64,000 nucleotides of DNA, taken from NCBI GenBank assembly GCA_965240325.2, contig OZ251235.1, positions 1,488,001 through 1,552,000 on the forward strand, in the 5' to 3' direction. Source of the DNA: Rebecca billardiae RCC1528. Lineage: Eukaryota; Haptophyta. Numbering within the stretch: position 1 is the first letter of the stretch; each line of letters begins with the position of its first letter. The position numbers and the translations under genes are program-made. The notes under the pieces are model-generated. The model searched no databases. It saw only the letters and a list, made by a program, of their open reading frames with translations, and was not told the origin of the DNA. Shown in pieces: positions 40,316 through 49,412 of the stretch.

Positions 40316-40982
40316 GGGGCGCTGCGTGGGAGTGCACGGTGCAGCCTGCCGGGCCACTGTTCTGCGCAGTCTGAGTCTCGTCACTCTCACAGTAAGAATC
40401 GCGCGTCATGCAATTCAGCGCGCCGCGGCGCAGGCGGCGCAGGATCCGCGCGGTCCACGCTGCGCCTGCAGGCTGCAGGGGGCGCTGCAGCTGGCGCTTG
40501 GCGGACGAGTCTCGCGCTGGCGCGCAGCCATTTGTTTGCCAAGTGCCAGGCGGCCGCACACTCGGCCACTCCGCGGCACTTAAGCTGCTCGTCACCATCT
40601 CGCCGCGTCCGCCCGTCACTCTGCGTCAGCCCGTACTCTACTGAGTGATAACTCGCCTGTCTGTCGTAGTCACCGTTGCGTTTGCCGGCTGGCACTGGCA
40701 GTGGACGAGTGGTGAGCAGTGCTTCGGCCGCGTGCAGGGGCGTTCCCCGCATTGGTCATACGCCAAATTGAACCACCTTCCTATTGCAACGAGCTTCCTT
40801 CATTTGAAGCGGGTACATTTGAATACGGGAAAAGGCAAAGCCCCCGCAGCGGGGGCTTTGCTTTTCACGAGCGTGTGGCAGGATCCCGGGAACGCCCTTG
40901 GTCCGGTGCCGCGCGGCTTTTAAGAGTTGTGACTTGTGCCCTAAAAGGTGCGACAGCCGGACGGCCGGGCGTCATCGTCACC
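40316..40982. other. intergenic containing a terminator-like hairpin
   Basis: No gene is seen. The only marked structure is the hairpin at 40830-40865. Confidence 0.6.
40830..40865 (+). terminator. hairpin resembling a bacterial intrinsic terminator
   Basis: A-rich left arm GCAAAGCCCCC, loop GCAGC, right arm GGGGGCTTTGC and a T run give a 15-bp stem with one bulged G. The structure is typical of Rho-independent terminators but stands in a eukaryotic intergenic region upstream of the zinc-ribbon gene; function here is unknown. Confidence 0.5.
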
Positions 40983-41714
40983 ATGCCCGAGCGGCGCCGC
41001 GAGTGTCCGACGTGCGGCCATCGCTGGCTGGACAAGTATGGCAAGCCCGAGTGCCCAAAGTGCCTCAAGCCAATGCCCGCCGATGAGCCTGCACCTCAGA
41101 AGTCGACGACCGTCCGCCGCGCGTCGGGCGGGCCGTCACCGCCCGGCGCTGTCGCCGCTCGCAGCCCCGTGGACTCTGCGAGCGCAGGGATGGGCAAGCT
41201 CTCCGTCGGCTCTGGGAGCAAGGATTTTTACGAGTCAGACCGACGGGCGAGCCTTCCTGCGAAGGGCGCGCCAAGTGGCGAGCGGCGCCGCGAGTGCCCG
41301 ACGTGCGGGCACCGCTGGCTGGACAAGTACGGCAAGGCGGAGTGCCCCAAGTGCCTGTCACCCATGCCAGCGATCGCCCCCGCAAAGGCCAAGGCCGTGG
41401 CTATGGCGCCACCACGCCGCGCCTCCGCGCCCGATGCGCCGCCTGCGGGGTCGGGCGGCGCATCGGGCCCCGTCGGCGGGGCGGCAGGTCCGCAGGGGAA
41501 GCTCGGCGACGGCGCATGGGAGCCGCCACCGCCCGGCGGTGTCTCGCGCGTCACCGGCGACCTCTATGAGTCCTCACGGGCGCCGACACTACCCAGCAAG
41601 GCACCCACCAAGGAGCGGCGCCGCGAGTGTCCTCGGTGCGCCCACCGATGGCTGGACAAGTACGGCAAGGCGGAGTGCCCCAAGTGCCTCGCCAAGCTCC
41701 CGCCCGGTGTGTGA
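40983..41714 (+). CDS. triple zinc-ribbon repeat protein
   Basis: 243 aa from ATG 40983 ([12 protein letters not shown]). It carries three copies of a 26-residue zinc ribbon, [19 protein letters not shown] followed by -ECPKCL (Cx2C-x12-Cx2C), near residues 3-28, 98-123 and 209-234. Linkers 2 and 3 both carry a (F/L)YES.R...LP.K motif before the ribbon, so the repeat unit is about 100 residues and arose by duplication. The linkers are Pro/Ala/Ser-rich and disordered. The ribbons are nearly identical to each other, arguing for recent duplication or gene conversion. No known family has this exact architecture to my knowledge; RNA, DNA or protein binding is possible. Confidence 0.8.
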   Translation: MPERRRECPTCGHRWLDKYGKPECPKCLKPMPADEPAPQKSTTVRRASGGPSPPGAVAARSPVDSASAGMGKLSVGSGSKDFYESDRRASLPAKGAPSGERRRECPTCGHRWLDKYGKAECPKCLSPMPAIAPAKAKAVAMAPPRRASAPDAPPAGSGGASGPVGGAAGPQGKLGDGAWEPPPPGGVSRVTGDLYESSRAPTLPSKAPTKERRRECPRCAHRWLDKYGKAECPKCLAKLPPGV

Positions 41715-42603
41715 TCGGCAGACATAGCCGGGGACGGAGTGAAGGCGCTGTTGTTGGGGGGGGGGGGGGGGGGTCTGCCATCTAGCTGTGTCGAGTGGGA
41801 GAAGTCATTGGCAGCTCCATCTCTGCACACAGCCGCACCTCGGGCGTCGCTGTTTGTTGGGCGGCACAGTAGCAGCGTCCCGAGCATTCGGGCCTGCCGG
41901 ACCGACGCCCGAGTGCTAAGTCAGCTCCGCGAGCGCCAACTCGGATCGGTTCACTGCTGTTACTACCGTTACCGGCGGCGCGGGACTCTCAGTCTCAGTA
42001 GATAGAGCAGTCTAGCTAGCAGTCTCTGCACGCCAGAATTCGGGTCATATCATCAGACATCATATCACTCATCGTCGGATATTCACTCGCGCGTGGAGGC
42101 GTGCTCGGTCCCTTCGCAGACTGCCTTGCGCACGGCTTATATATATATATATTATTCGAGTTTCTGATATAATTCCGCACGCATTCGACTTCAAGTTCAA
42201 GCTGTGCGGTGTGTGTAATGCTGTCGACGATGTTTTGTCTCAGACACCAGGCTGCCCGTACGCCTCCGGTGCACTGAGGAGTGACGACTGTTAGTCAGAG
42301 TGAGCGGTAGTCAACGCCGTGATCCGAAAGGCCAACGCGCGATCGCGACAGCGCAATATACTAGTTAGTGTCATATGCGACTCCGAAATCTCAATCTCAG
42401 TATATCGGGATTCGTCATCACTGAGAAGTGATATCGGCCCGAAGGCGACTCAGTCAGGACTACGGCCAACTCTTCCGTAGTATCACTAGTAGTCTTCGCT
42501 GTCTTCGCATGGACATTTCGAAGAGGAACGGCTTATAATACGACACGCGGAATATAACTTGGTTAGCAGCCGTGCTTGCACACGACGCATAGAATGATAT
42601 AGA
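41715..42603. other. intergenic, poly-G tract, no gene
   Basis: Poly-G at 41756-41773 follows the zinc-ribbon stop; the rest is lower-GC intergenic sequence. Confidence 0.6.
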
Positions 42604-43267
42604 TCATGCGTGCGGCGGCCATGCACCGGCCATGCCGGGCCGCGGGCCCGGCTGTGGCGGGTTGGGCGGCAGCGGCGACTGCTGGTGCGACGGTGGCGCG
42701 CGCGCCGCCGCGCTCGGCGGCGGCGGCGGGTACCCCACCGGCCCTCCATAGGGCTGGGACGCACCCGGGTGCGCGTGCGCCCAGCCGTGCGGCGCGCCGG
42801 CGTGCGCGGGCGGCGGGTAGCCGGCTGGCGGCGCCGGCGCGTGCCAGCTCGCCGGCGGCTGCGGCGGCGCGGCCCCGGGCGGCAGCGGGTACCGGGGCGG
42901 CTGAGGGTAGCCGCCGGCACCGGCGCCGTACGCAGGCTGCACGGGCGGCGCGGGGTACCCGGCGCCTCCCGGCGCGACGGACCAGTGGGGCGCGTGCGGG
43001 GCCGCGCCGCCCACGCCCGGCGGCGCGCCGTGCGCGTGCTGAGGCGACCACGACGGCGCGCCGGAGTGCCAGCCGCCCCAGCCGCCGCCCGGCTGTGCCG
43101 CGTGCGGTGGCGGCACCGGCGCGTGCGACATGTGAGGTGGCTGTGGGTACAGTGGGAATTGGGCCGGGGGCAGTTGGTGCGGAGGGTAGGGCGGCAGCGG
43201 CGGCAGCGGCGGCGGCGGCCGCGCGGCACCCACGCCGCCGCCCCACGCGCCGCCCGCGCCCCGCTGC

Positions 43268-43299
<32 letters not shown>

Positions 43300-43300
43300 C

Positions 43301-43332
<32 letters not shown>

Positions 43333-44742
43333 CACCGCCGCCCCCTCGGCGGCGCGCTGCGCCACAGCCCCGTCGGGCGCCGCGCGCTTGAGCGAGCTCG
43401 CCTTGAGCGCCGCGCGCGCCGCCGCCTCCTGCTCGTCGTCTGAGTATTCGGCTTCCGCCTCGTCGACCTCCTCGTCGTGCTGCGGTGGGGCCGAGCGGGC
43501 GCGCGGCGCGCGGCGGCGGCGCGCACGCGCGGAGGGCGGCGCGCGCGGCAGGCCGGCGGCGGCGGCGGGCGGGGGCGTGTGCGCGTGTCAGCGCGGGACG
43601 CCCTCTCTCCTCCATGGGAGGGCTCAGGGGAGGGCGCGCGGCCCCACCGCCACAAGCAAGCGCGCGCGCGCACGCACCAGGTTGGACGCGTCGGTCCCCT
43701 TGGCGGTGCGGAGCGCCGCCAGCACCTCGGGCACCAGCACGATCGCGTGCTCGGGCGCGTAGCACACCGGCGCGCGCGCGCGGAGGCCGAGCGCGTGAAG
43801 CTCCTCAGGCGAGCTGAAGCGGACGACGTACAGCGGCTGCCCGACCGGCCCGAACACCTCAGAGACCCGGCCGAGCAGCGTGGGCCCGCGCGCGGGCGCC
43901 GCGCCGCCAGCCGGCGCGGCGGCCGGCGCGGCGCCGCCGTGCACGCCCTGCGCGGCCGGGGCCGCCGTGCTCCCACTCCCGCCATTGGCATCACTCCGAG
44001 CGGCTGCCGCGGGCGCGCCCTCTGCCGCGGGCGCGCGCGCTGCGTCGTCGAGGCGAGAGGCGTCCGTCGAGCCGGGCTCGCCCGCGTGCACCACGCCCGC
44101 CGCTCCGCCCGCCGCCACGCCCGGCGGCAGCACCAGCGCCGAGCCCACGTCGAGAATCGCCGAGCCGCGCGCGGACGCGACGATCACGAGGACGCCCATG
44201 ACGGACTTGACCTCGCCGATCGGCACGAGCGCCTCGTCCTCGGCGAGCTCGATGTCGCGGGGCAGCCCGGGCTGCTGGTCGAGCGGCAGCTCGTTGCGAG
44301 ATCGGACCTCCTCCGGCACCCACAGCCCTTGCAGGTGCGGCTTGAGAGGCGGCTCAGCGGGCTCGGCGCGCGCGCCGCTGCGCACAGGCGCGTCGGCGCC
44401 GTCGGCGCCGTCGTCCTCGGCGTCGCTCTCGGCGGTGGGCATGGCGCTATCCTCGGCAGCGACCGCGCTGCTGCTGCTGCTGCTCGTACTGCTGCTGCTG
44501 CTGCTGCCGCCGCCGCCGCCGCCGCCGCGCGCCGCCGCTACACGCTGGTCGCCATCTTCGGCCGCGTCCGCATCCATCGCGGCGGCCATGGGCACGTCCG
44601 CGTCGCCGGCGGGCTGGGCGTTGGCATCGGACTCGCTGGGCGATGCATCCTCCTCCTCCTCGGCCTCGTCCCACGCGCCCTCCGCACCCACCGCGTAGTT
44701 GGCGACGTGCGTCAAGTCGTCGAACTCGACGGGAGCATCCAT
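42604..44742 (-). CDS. NAF1: H/ACA snoRNP assembly factor NAF1
   Basis: Nuclear chaperone that loads dyskerin onto nascent H/ACA RNAs before GAR1 replaces it. Exon 1 is 43678-44742 and exon 2 is 42604-43479; the 198-nt GT-AG intron joins KGTDASNL to HDEEVDEAEAEYSDDEQE, exactly the NAF1 motif GSDAS...HD......EYSDDE, which confirms the splice. The product is 646 aa. The Gar1/Naf1 beta-barrel includes LVPIGEVKSVMGVLVIVAS, AILDVGSALVL and TLLGRVSEVFGPVGQPLYVV. A long Ala/Gly/Pro insertion splits the barrel. N-terminal Ser and acidic tracts precede it; the C-terminus has an RG-rich block and a very long Pro/Tyr/Gly tail typical of RNP proteins. Confidence 0.93.
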
Positions 44743-45149
44743 GACGTCGGACGATACCGTGGGCGTATTTGCACTGTACCCGTACAGTAGTCCCGTACCG
44801 TAGTCATATGGTCACCGGTTCATCAGCTTCATATGCGAACAGGTCGCAAGGCGACTTGAACGGCACGTCGCCCACTCGCCCGAGACCCAGTTTTTACGCG
44901 CGCCCATTTCTGACGTCGATTGCCGCGCGTGCAAATTGCAAAACGGAAGCTCGCGCTGCTCGCGGCCCCGGGCGCCACTTTCGCGAGCTCGCCGCCGCAG
45001 CAAGGACAAGGGGGCAGGGGCGCCAGCGCTCGGCCGACCAGCGAAGCCACTCAGCCGCACGCCCGCCTCGGCCGCCGGCCGCGTGTCCTGCCCGCGGACC
45101 CGGCGTGCGCAGCCTCGCCCTCAAGCCCGCCGCCGAGCACGCCGCGCCC
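44743..45149. promoter_or_regulatory. shared divergent promoter region
   Basis: 407 bp between the NAF1 start and the ATG at 45150. Role inferred from layout. Confidence 0.35.
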
Positions 45150-47489
45150 ATGGACGCGTACGACGGCCGCATGGGCGGCGAGCATGCCGCCCTGCGTGAT
45201 CCGACGCACGGCGACGCGCGGCGCGACGGCTACGACGAGGAGGAGGTGCCCGAGTGGATGCACGAGAACCCGTCGATTGCATTCGTCCTCGGCTCCTCCC
45301 ATCTCGAGCGCCCCGCCGACGCGGCCGGCGCCCAGCCCGCGGCCGGCGCGAGCAGCGCCACTCTTGACTATCCGCCCGGGCTCGCGCCCGGCAGCTTCGC
45401 GCCCTCGAACGGCGTGGCGCCGTCGGCCGACCTGGGCGGGTACGGCGGGGCCGTGCCCCCGCCCTCGAGCGCGCCCATGCGCGGCTCGCTCGCGCCGCGC
45501 CACCCGCCGCCCGCCCTGGAGGAGGACGACTGGGCGGTCGGGCACCTTGGCTCTCTCTCCGAGGCGGCGCACGAGCTCAAGCGGGCGGCGCGCGAGGCGC
45601 ACGCGCAGGTGCGCGCGGCGGCGCAGGAGCAGCATGCGCGGACGCAGGAGGAGCTGCGGATGCACGCGCAGCACGCCGAGCGCGGCTGCGCGCAGCAGCC
45701 GAGCGCCTCCGCGCCGCCGCCGCCGCCGCCGGCTGCCTCGGCCGCCGCTGAGCTGGGTCATGGGCAGCCGCCGCCGGCGGGCGTCGGCTCCGGCAGCGTG
45801 GGCACACGGCGCAGGGGGCCGGCGGCGCCGATCGCGCAGATCGCGGTGCCCGCCGACGAGGCGCGCGCGCCGACGGCGCCTGGCTCGGCGCCCGCGCTGC
45901 ACCGCGCCGCATCGGGCAGCGGCAACCCTCGCCAGGCTGATGGTAGCGGCGGCGGCGGCGGCGGAGGCGGCGGAGGCGGCAGGGGCGGCGGCGCAGAGGG
46001 TCCGGGTGAGAGCAGCGTCGACGCGTCGGAATGGGACGGCGGCGGGGCGGCCGCCGGCCCCGCCGGCGGCGCGCACGGCCACTCTGTGCCAGTGACGCCC
46101 ATCGAGTGTCTCGACGCAACCAGCCGTCTGCGCGCGACCGGCGCCGCCGACGCCGGGCGCGGGCGCGGCGGCGCGCACAGGCGTGGTCCCTCGGATGGGG
46201 GCGCGGACGCGAAGCGCGACGCCGGGCCAAGCGGCGGCGCAGTCACCGGCCGAGCCCACGACGGCTCGGGCGCTGGCGCCGGCGCCGACGGCACGCACCG
46301 TCCGCGTCGCAGCCTCGCGGGCGCCACCTCGGGCGCGCAGGCCGGCGCGGACGCCCAGCGCGCCGCCGGCACTGCGCACGCCGCTATCAAGTCTGCCCCC
46401 GTGTCGCCCGATCACGACGGCCTCGCGCACGCCGACGACGCTCGCTGGCGTCGCGGCGGCGGCGGTGGCGGCGCGAGCGGCGGCGGCGGCGGCGCGAGCG
46501 CGGGCGGGCGTAACGGCCTCAATAAGCTGTTACGCCCGGGCTCCCTCACCTCGCAGCACGTGCACTCGCGCTCGGCGATCCAGCGGCGCGGCGGCCGCGC
46601 GGACCATGGCGGCCACCCTGCCGAGCACGCGCGCCACGCGCACGGCGGAGCGGGTGGCAACGGCGGCGGCGTGCCGCCGGCGCCCGCGCCCGCCGCCTCG
46701 TCCTCGCCCGCGTCGCCGACCGTGATCCCCATCGACTCGCAGCCCTCCTCCAAGCAGCCATCCCCAGGCAGGCCCCCCTCCGCACCGGGCGGCGCCGGCG
46801 CCGGCGCCGGCAGTGGCGGCGCCGGCGGTGGCACTCGGAGCAGCCCGCTCTCCCCGGCCCTCGACGGCACGGCGCCCTCCCCGTGCGCGCGCTCGGCAAG
46901 CTCCGGGAACGTCTCCTTCGCCGAGCCGCCCGCACTGCCCGGCTCCAGCCCGACCTCCGGCCCGCCGTCCAACCCGCCGTCCAATCCGCCGTCCGCGCCT
47001 CAATCGCGGCGCGAGTCCACGGCGCACGGCTCGCGCCGCGCCTCCGACGCCGCGGCGAAGGGCGGCGGCGGCGGCAGCGGGCTCGTCGGCATCGGGCGCG
47101 AGCGCCAGCCAGGCCGGGACGCGCTCGCGGCCGAGCTCTCGCGCGCGCAGGCCGAGCTGCGCGCGCTCGCCCACCGGTACGAGACGGACGTGCGGCGGCT
47201 CAGCAGCCACTGCCAGCAGCTGCAGCGCGCGTGCGCGGCGCGCGCGGAGCAGCTCGTCGACTCTGCGCACGCGCTTGACGCGGCGGCGGATGCGGGCACG
47301 GACGGGATCCGTGCGCACGCCGCTGCGCTCGGCGAGATCGCCGAGGCGGTGGCCGGCATCGCTGCGCTGCCGACGCCGCAGCTCACGCCGGCGGATGCGC
47401 CGGACGGACCGCCGCCGCATCCGGAGCGCGCGGAGGGCAGCGGCGCCGAGGCCAGTCAGCCAAACCATCACCGCCGCGGGCGCAGGTGA
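45150..47489 (+). CDS. hypothetical low-complexity protein with C-terminal coiled coil
   Basis: 779 aa from ATG 45150 (MDAYDGRMGGEHAAL); the frame is open from 44769 but the added part looks untranslated. Ordered-looking parts are the N-terminal EVPEWMHENPSIAFVLG, a helix near residues 140-185 (LSEAAHELKRAAREAHAQVR) and a coiled coil near residues 655-720 (AAELSRAQAELRALAHRYET then CQQLQRACAARAEQLVD). The rest is Gly/Ala/Pro/Ser-rich with many runs. Codon-position GC bias favours this strand over the long opposite frames. No family recognised. Confidence 0.6.
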   Translation: MDAYDGRMGGEHAALRDPTHGDARRDGYDEEEVPEWMHENPSIAFVLGSSHLERPADAAGAQPAAGASSATLDYPPGLAPGSFAPSNGVAPSADLGGYGGAVPPPSSAPMRGSLAPRHPPPALEEDDWAVGHLGSLSEAAHELKRAAREAHAQVRAAAQEQHARTQEELRMHAQHAERGCAQQPSASAPPPPPPAASAAAELGHGQPPPAGVGSGSVGTRRRGPAAPIAQIAVPADEARAPTAPGSAPALHRAASGSGNPRQADGSGGGGGGGGGGGRGGGAEGPGESSVDASEWDGGGAAAGPAGGAHGHSVPVTPIECLDATSRLRATGAADAGRGRGGAHRRGPSDGGADAKRDAGPSGGAVTGRAHDGSGAGAGADGTHRPRRSLAGATSGAQAGADAQRAAGTAHAAIKSAPVSPDHDGLAHADDARWRRGGGGGGASGGGGGASAGGRNGLNKLLRPGSLTSQHVHSRSAIQRRGGRADHGGHPAEHARHAHGGAGGNGGGVPPAPAPAASSSPASPTVIPIDSQPSSKQPSPGRPPSAPGGAGAGAGSGGAGGGTRSSPLSPALDGTAPSPCARSASSGNVSFAEPPALPGSSPTSGPPSNPPSNPPSAPQSRRESTAHGSRRASDAAAKGGGGGSGLVGIGRERQPGRDALAAELSRAQAELRALAHRYETDVRRLSSHCQQLQRACAARAEQLVDSAHALDAAADAGTDGIRAHAAALGEIAEAVAGIAALPTPQLTPADAPDGPPPHPERAEGSGAEASQPNHHRRGRR

Positions 47490-48035
47490 CCGTTGCCAGT
47501 TGGCACCCAGCCGCAGCCATGACTCATGAGACGCTTGCCCGCCCGTCGTGGCGGCAGGGGCTCGGAGGCTCGGACAGCAGCTCACAGGGCGCAAGCAAGG
47601 CGTCGCCTCCGCGTCGCCGTCCGTGAGTCTCGCGCCACGCACCACGCGTGTCGTCGGAGGCGGAGTACAGCTGACTGCGCGCGCCCGCTGCCATCAAACG
47701 ACTGTGCCAGCAGGCGCAGTGCGCAACGCGCCGCCACTCTCCCGAAGCCTTGACTCCGCCTCCGGACACGGGCATCACAGTGCCGCCGCGGGCATTAACT
47801 GAGTACTGACCGCGCCCGGCGCGCAGCATCCTCGCAAGATGTTTCGTCAGGATCGATGATGACTATTGTCGTAACATTGCCGTACAAATCCCAATACTGC
47901 TTGAGCGAGCTCCCGCGGCGGCCCGCCCGCGCGGCCGCCCGGCGGCCGGCGGCAATACCTCTCCTCTCTCGCCCTCCAGCCCCTCCTCCACCCGCCCTCC
48001 GGCCTGCGCACGTCGCGCCTTTTGCCCAGGAAACG
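47490..48035. other. intergenic, no gene seen
   Basis: Likely 3' flank and ADF/cofilin promoter, 5' UTR or first exon. Confidence 0.5.
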
Positions 48036-48728
48036 ATGGTGGCCGTGAACAAGCGTCAGGTGCTCGGCGCTTTGGCCGCAGTGCTCGCTCTCGCGGCTGT
48101 CGCCGGCCTCGTGGGCTCGCTCGTGCCGGATCCTCCCACGCCAGGGCATTTGATGGCCCCGCCGATCAGACCGCCTGCAGGCGAAGCGATTGAGATGTAT
48201 GACAGCATGAGGATTCGTCGGACGTACGACTGGATCATCTACACGATGGAGGATCGAGAGGTGGTCGTCGACAAATGGAAAGAAGCCGCCGGGGCATTCG
48301 ACTACGCCGAATTCATGGAGGCGCTCGTGTCATCCTCAGGCGCGAGGTACGCAGTGCTGGACTATCCGGTGGAAAGCCGTAGTGGGTCGACCTCCAAGAA
48401 GCTCATCTTTATCACGTGGGTGCCCGATGACACACCCATCATGCAGAAGATGCTCTTCGGCAGCACTGAAGACAGTTTCCAAGATAAGCTGCCCGGCCTG
48501 CAAGGGAAGATTCGGGTCCGCGCGCGCCGCCCTGGCGGCCCGGCGCTGCAGCAGGGGCCAGCCACGTGCCGGCTGCCAAACACGTGTGCACTACGCACTG
48601 CGGAGTGCGACGGGTGCTGTGTGCCCGTGCCTCGCTGACTCTACGCGTGCGCGCGTCCCTGCGTGTACTTGCAGGCTCACACGGAGGCGGACCTCTTGCC
48701 GTCACAGATTCAGGCGGTGTTCGATTAG
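48036..48728 (+). CDS. ADF/cofilin-family actin-binding protein
   Basis: Actin-depolymerising factor homology protein. Exon 1 is 48036-48515 and exon 2 is 48675-48728; the 159-nt intron has a weak GT donor (GTCCGC) and a good TTGCAG acceptor, joining GLQGKIR to AHTEADLLPSQIQAVFD and giving 177 aa. The ADF-H domain shows RRTYDWIIYTMEDREVVVD, ARYAVLDYPVES, SKKLIFITWVPDDTPIMQKM and the LFGSTEDSF block, including the actin-binding long helix. Odd: before the domain the frame reads a hydrophobic segment (VLGALAAVLALAAVAGLVGSL), unusual for a cytosolic cofilin. It may be a real anchor or an unrecognised intron with the start elsewhere. Confidence 0.85.
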
Positions 48729-49412
48729 CATCGCTGGCACCAACTCGGTAACTCTGCCGTCACCGATCAACCCGCCCACGGATTCGCTTGGCATGCTGCT
48801 AGCCGTCCCGCTCTAATTCAGCGCAACAATCCGTGCGGCGATGCCACGCCGTCATTCGGGCTATCGTCTGGCAACTACACTCTACAGTGAGTTTTACTGA
48901 CAGCGACCTCGCGTCCGCTGCTGCGACTGCGGTGGCGGCGCGCGACCTACGGCGATACGGCCTGCGGCCGATACGGATTCGTCGACGATAGATCGTCATC
49001 GAATAAGTCGTCATAGATCGAGCAGGCTACGACTGTGAATAATAATAAGCAGGCGCGGCGGCGGCGCCGGGCTTTCGCCTTTCCGGTCCGGCGGGTCCGG
49101 GCAACGAACTCTCTGGTGTAACTTAAACTCTGATGCTCAGTGCTCACTAGCTTACTGGCGCGCGCGTCTCAGTCACTCTCAGTGCCGATGATGAAGCTGC
49201 TCATCCGTCGTAGTCTATCTATATATATCTGTAGTTATATTTACGCCGCTAGAGCGCATGATGAGTTGGCATCCGGCGCGTGCCAAGTCAAACTCAAAGG
49301 TCGCCAAAGGATTGAGGTACAGTTTACTAAGCAGAATAAGAGACGCACACAGCTCAGGCAGGCGAGATTGACGCCCGCTAGCGCGCAGTCAGGCGGATCC
49401 CGTCCAGCATCA
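48729..49412. other. intergenic, no gene seen
   Basis: Lower-GC sequence between two convergent genes (ADF/cofilin plus, Cys/His-rich protein minus). Confidence 0.5.
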
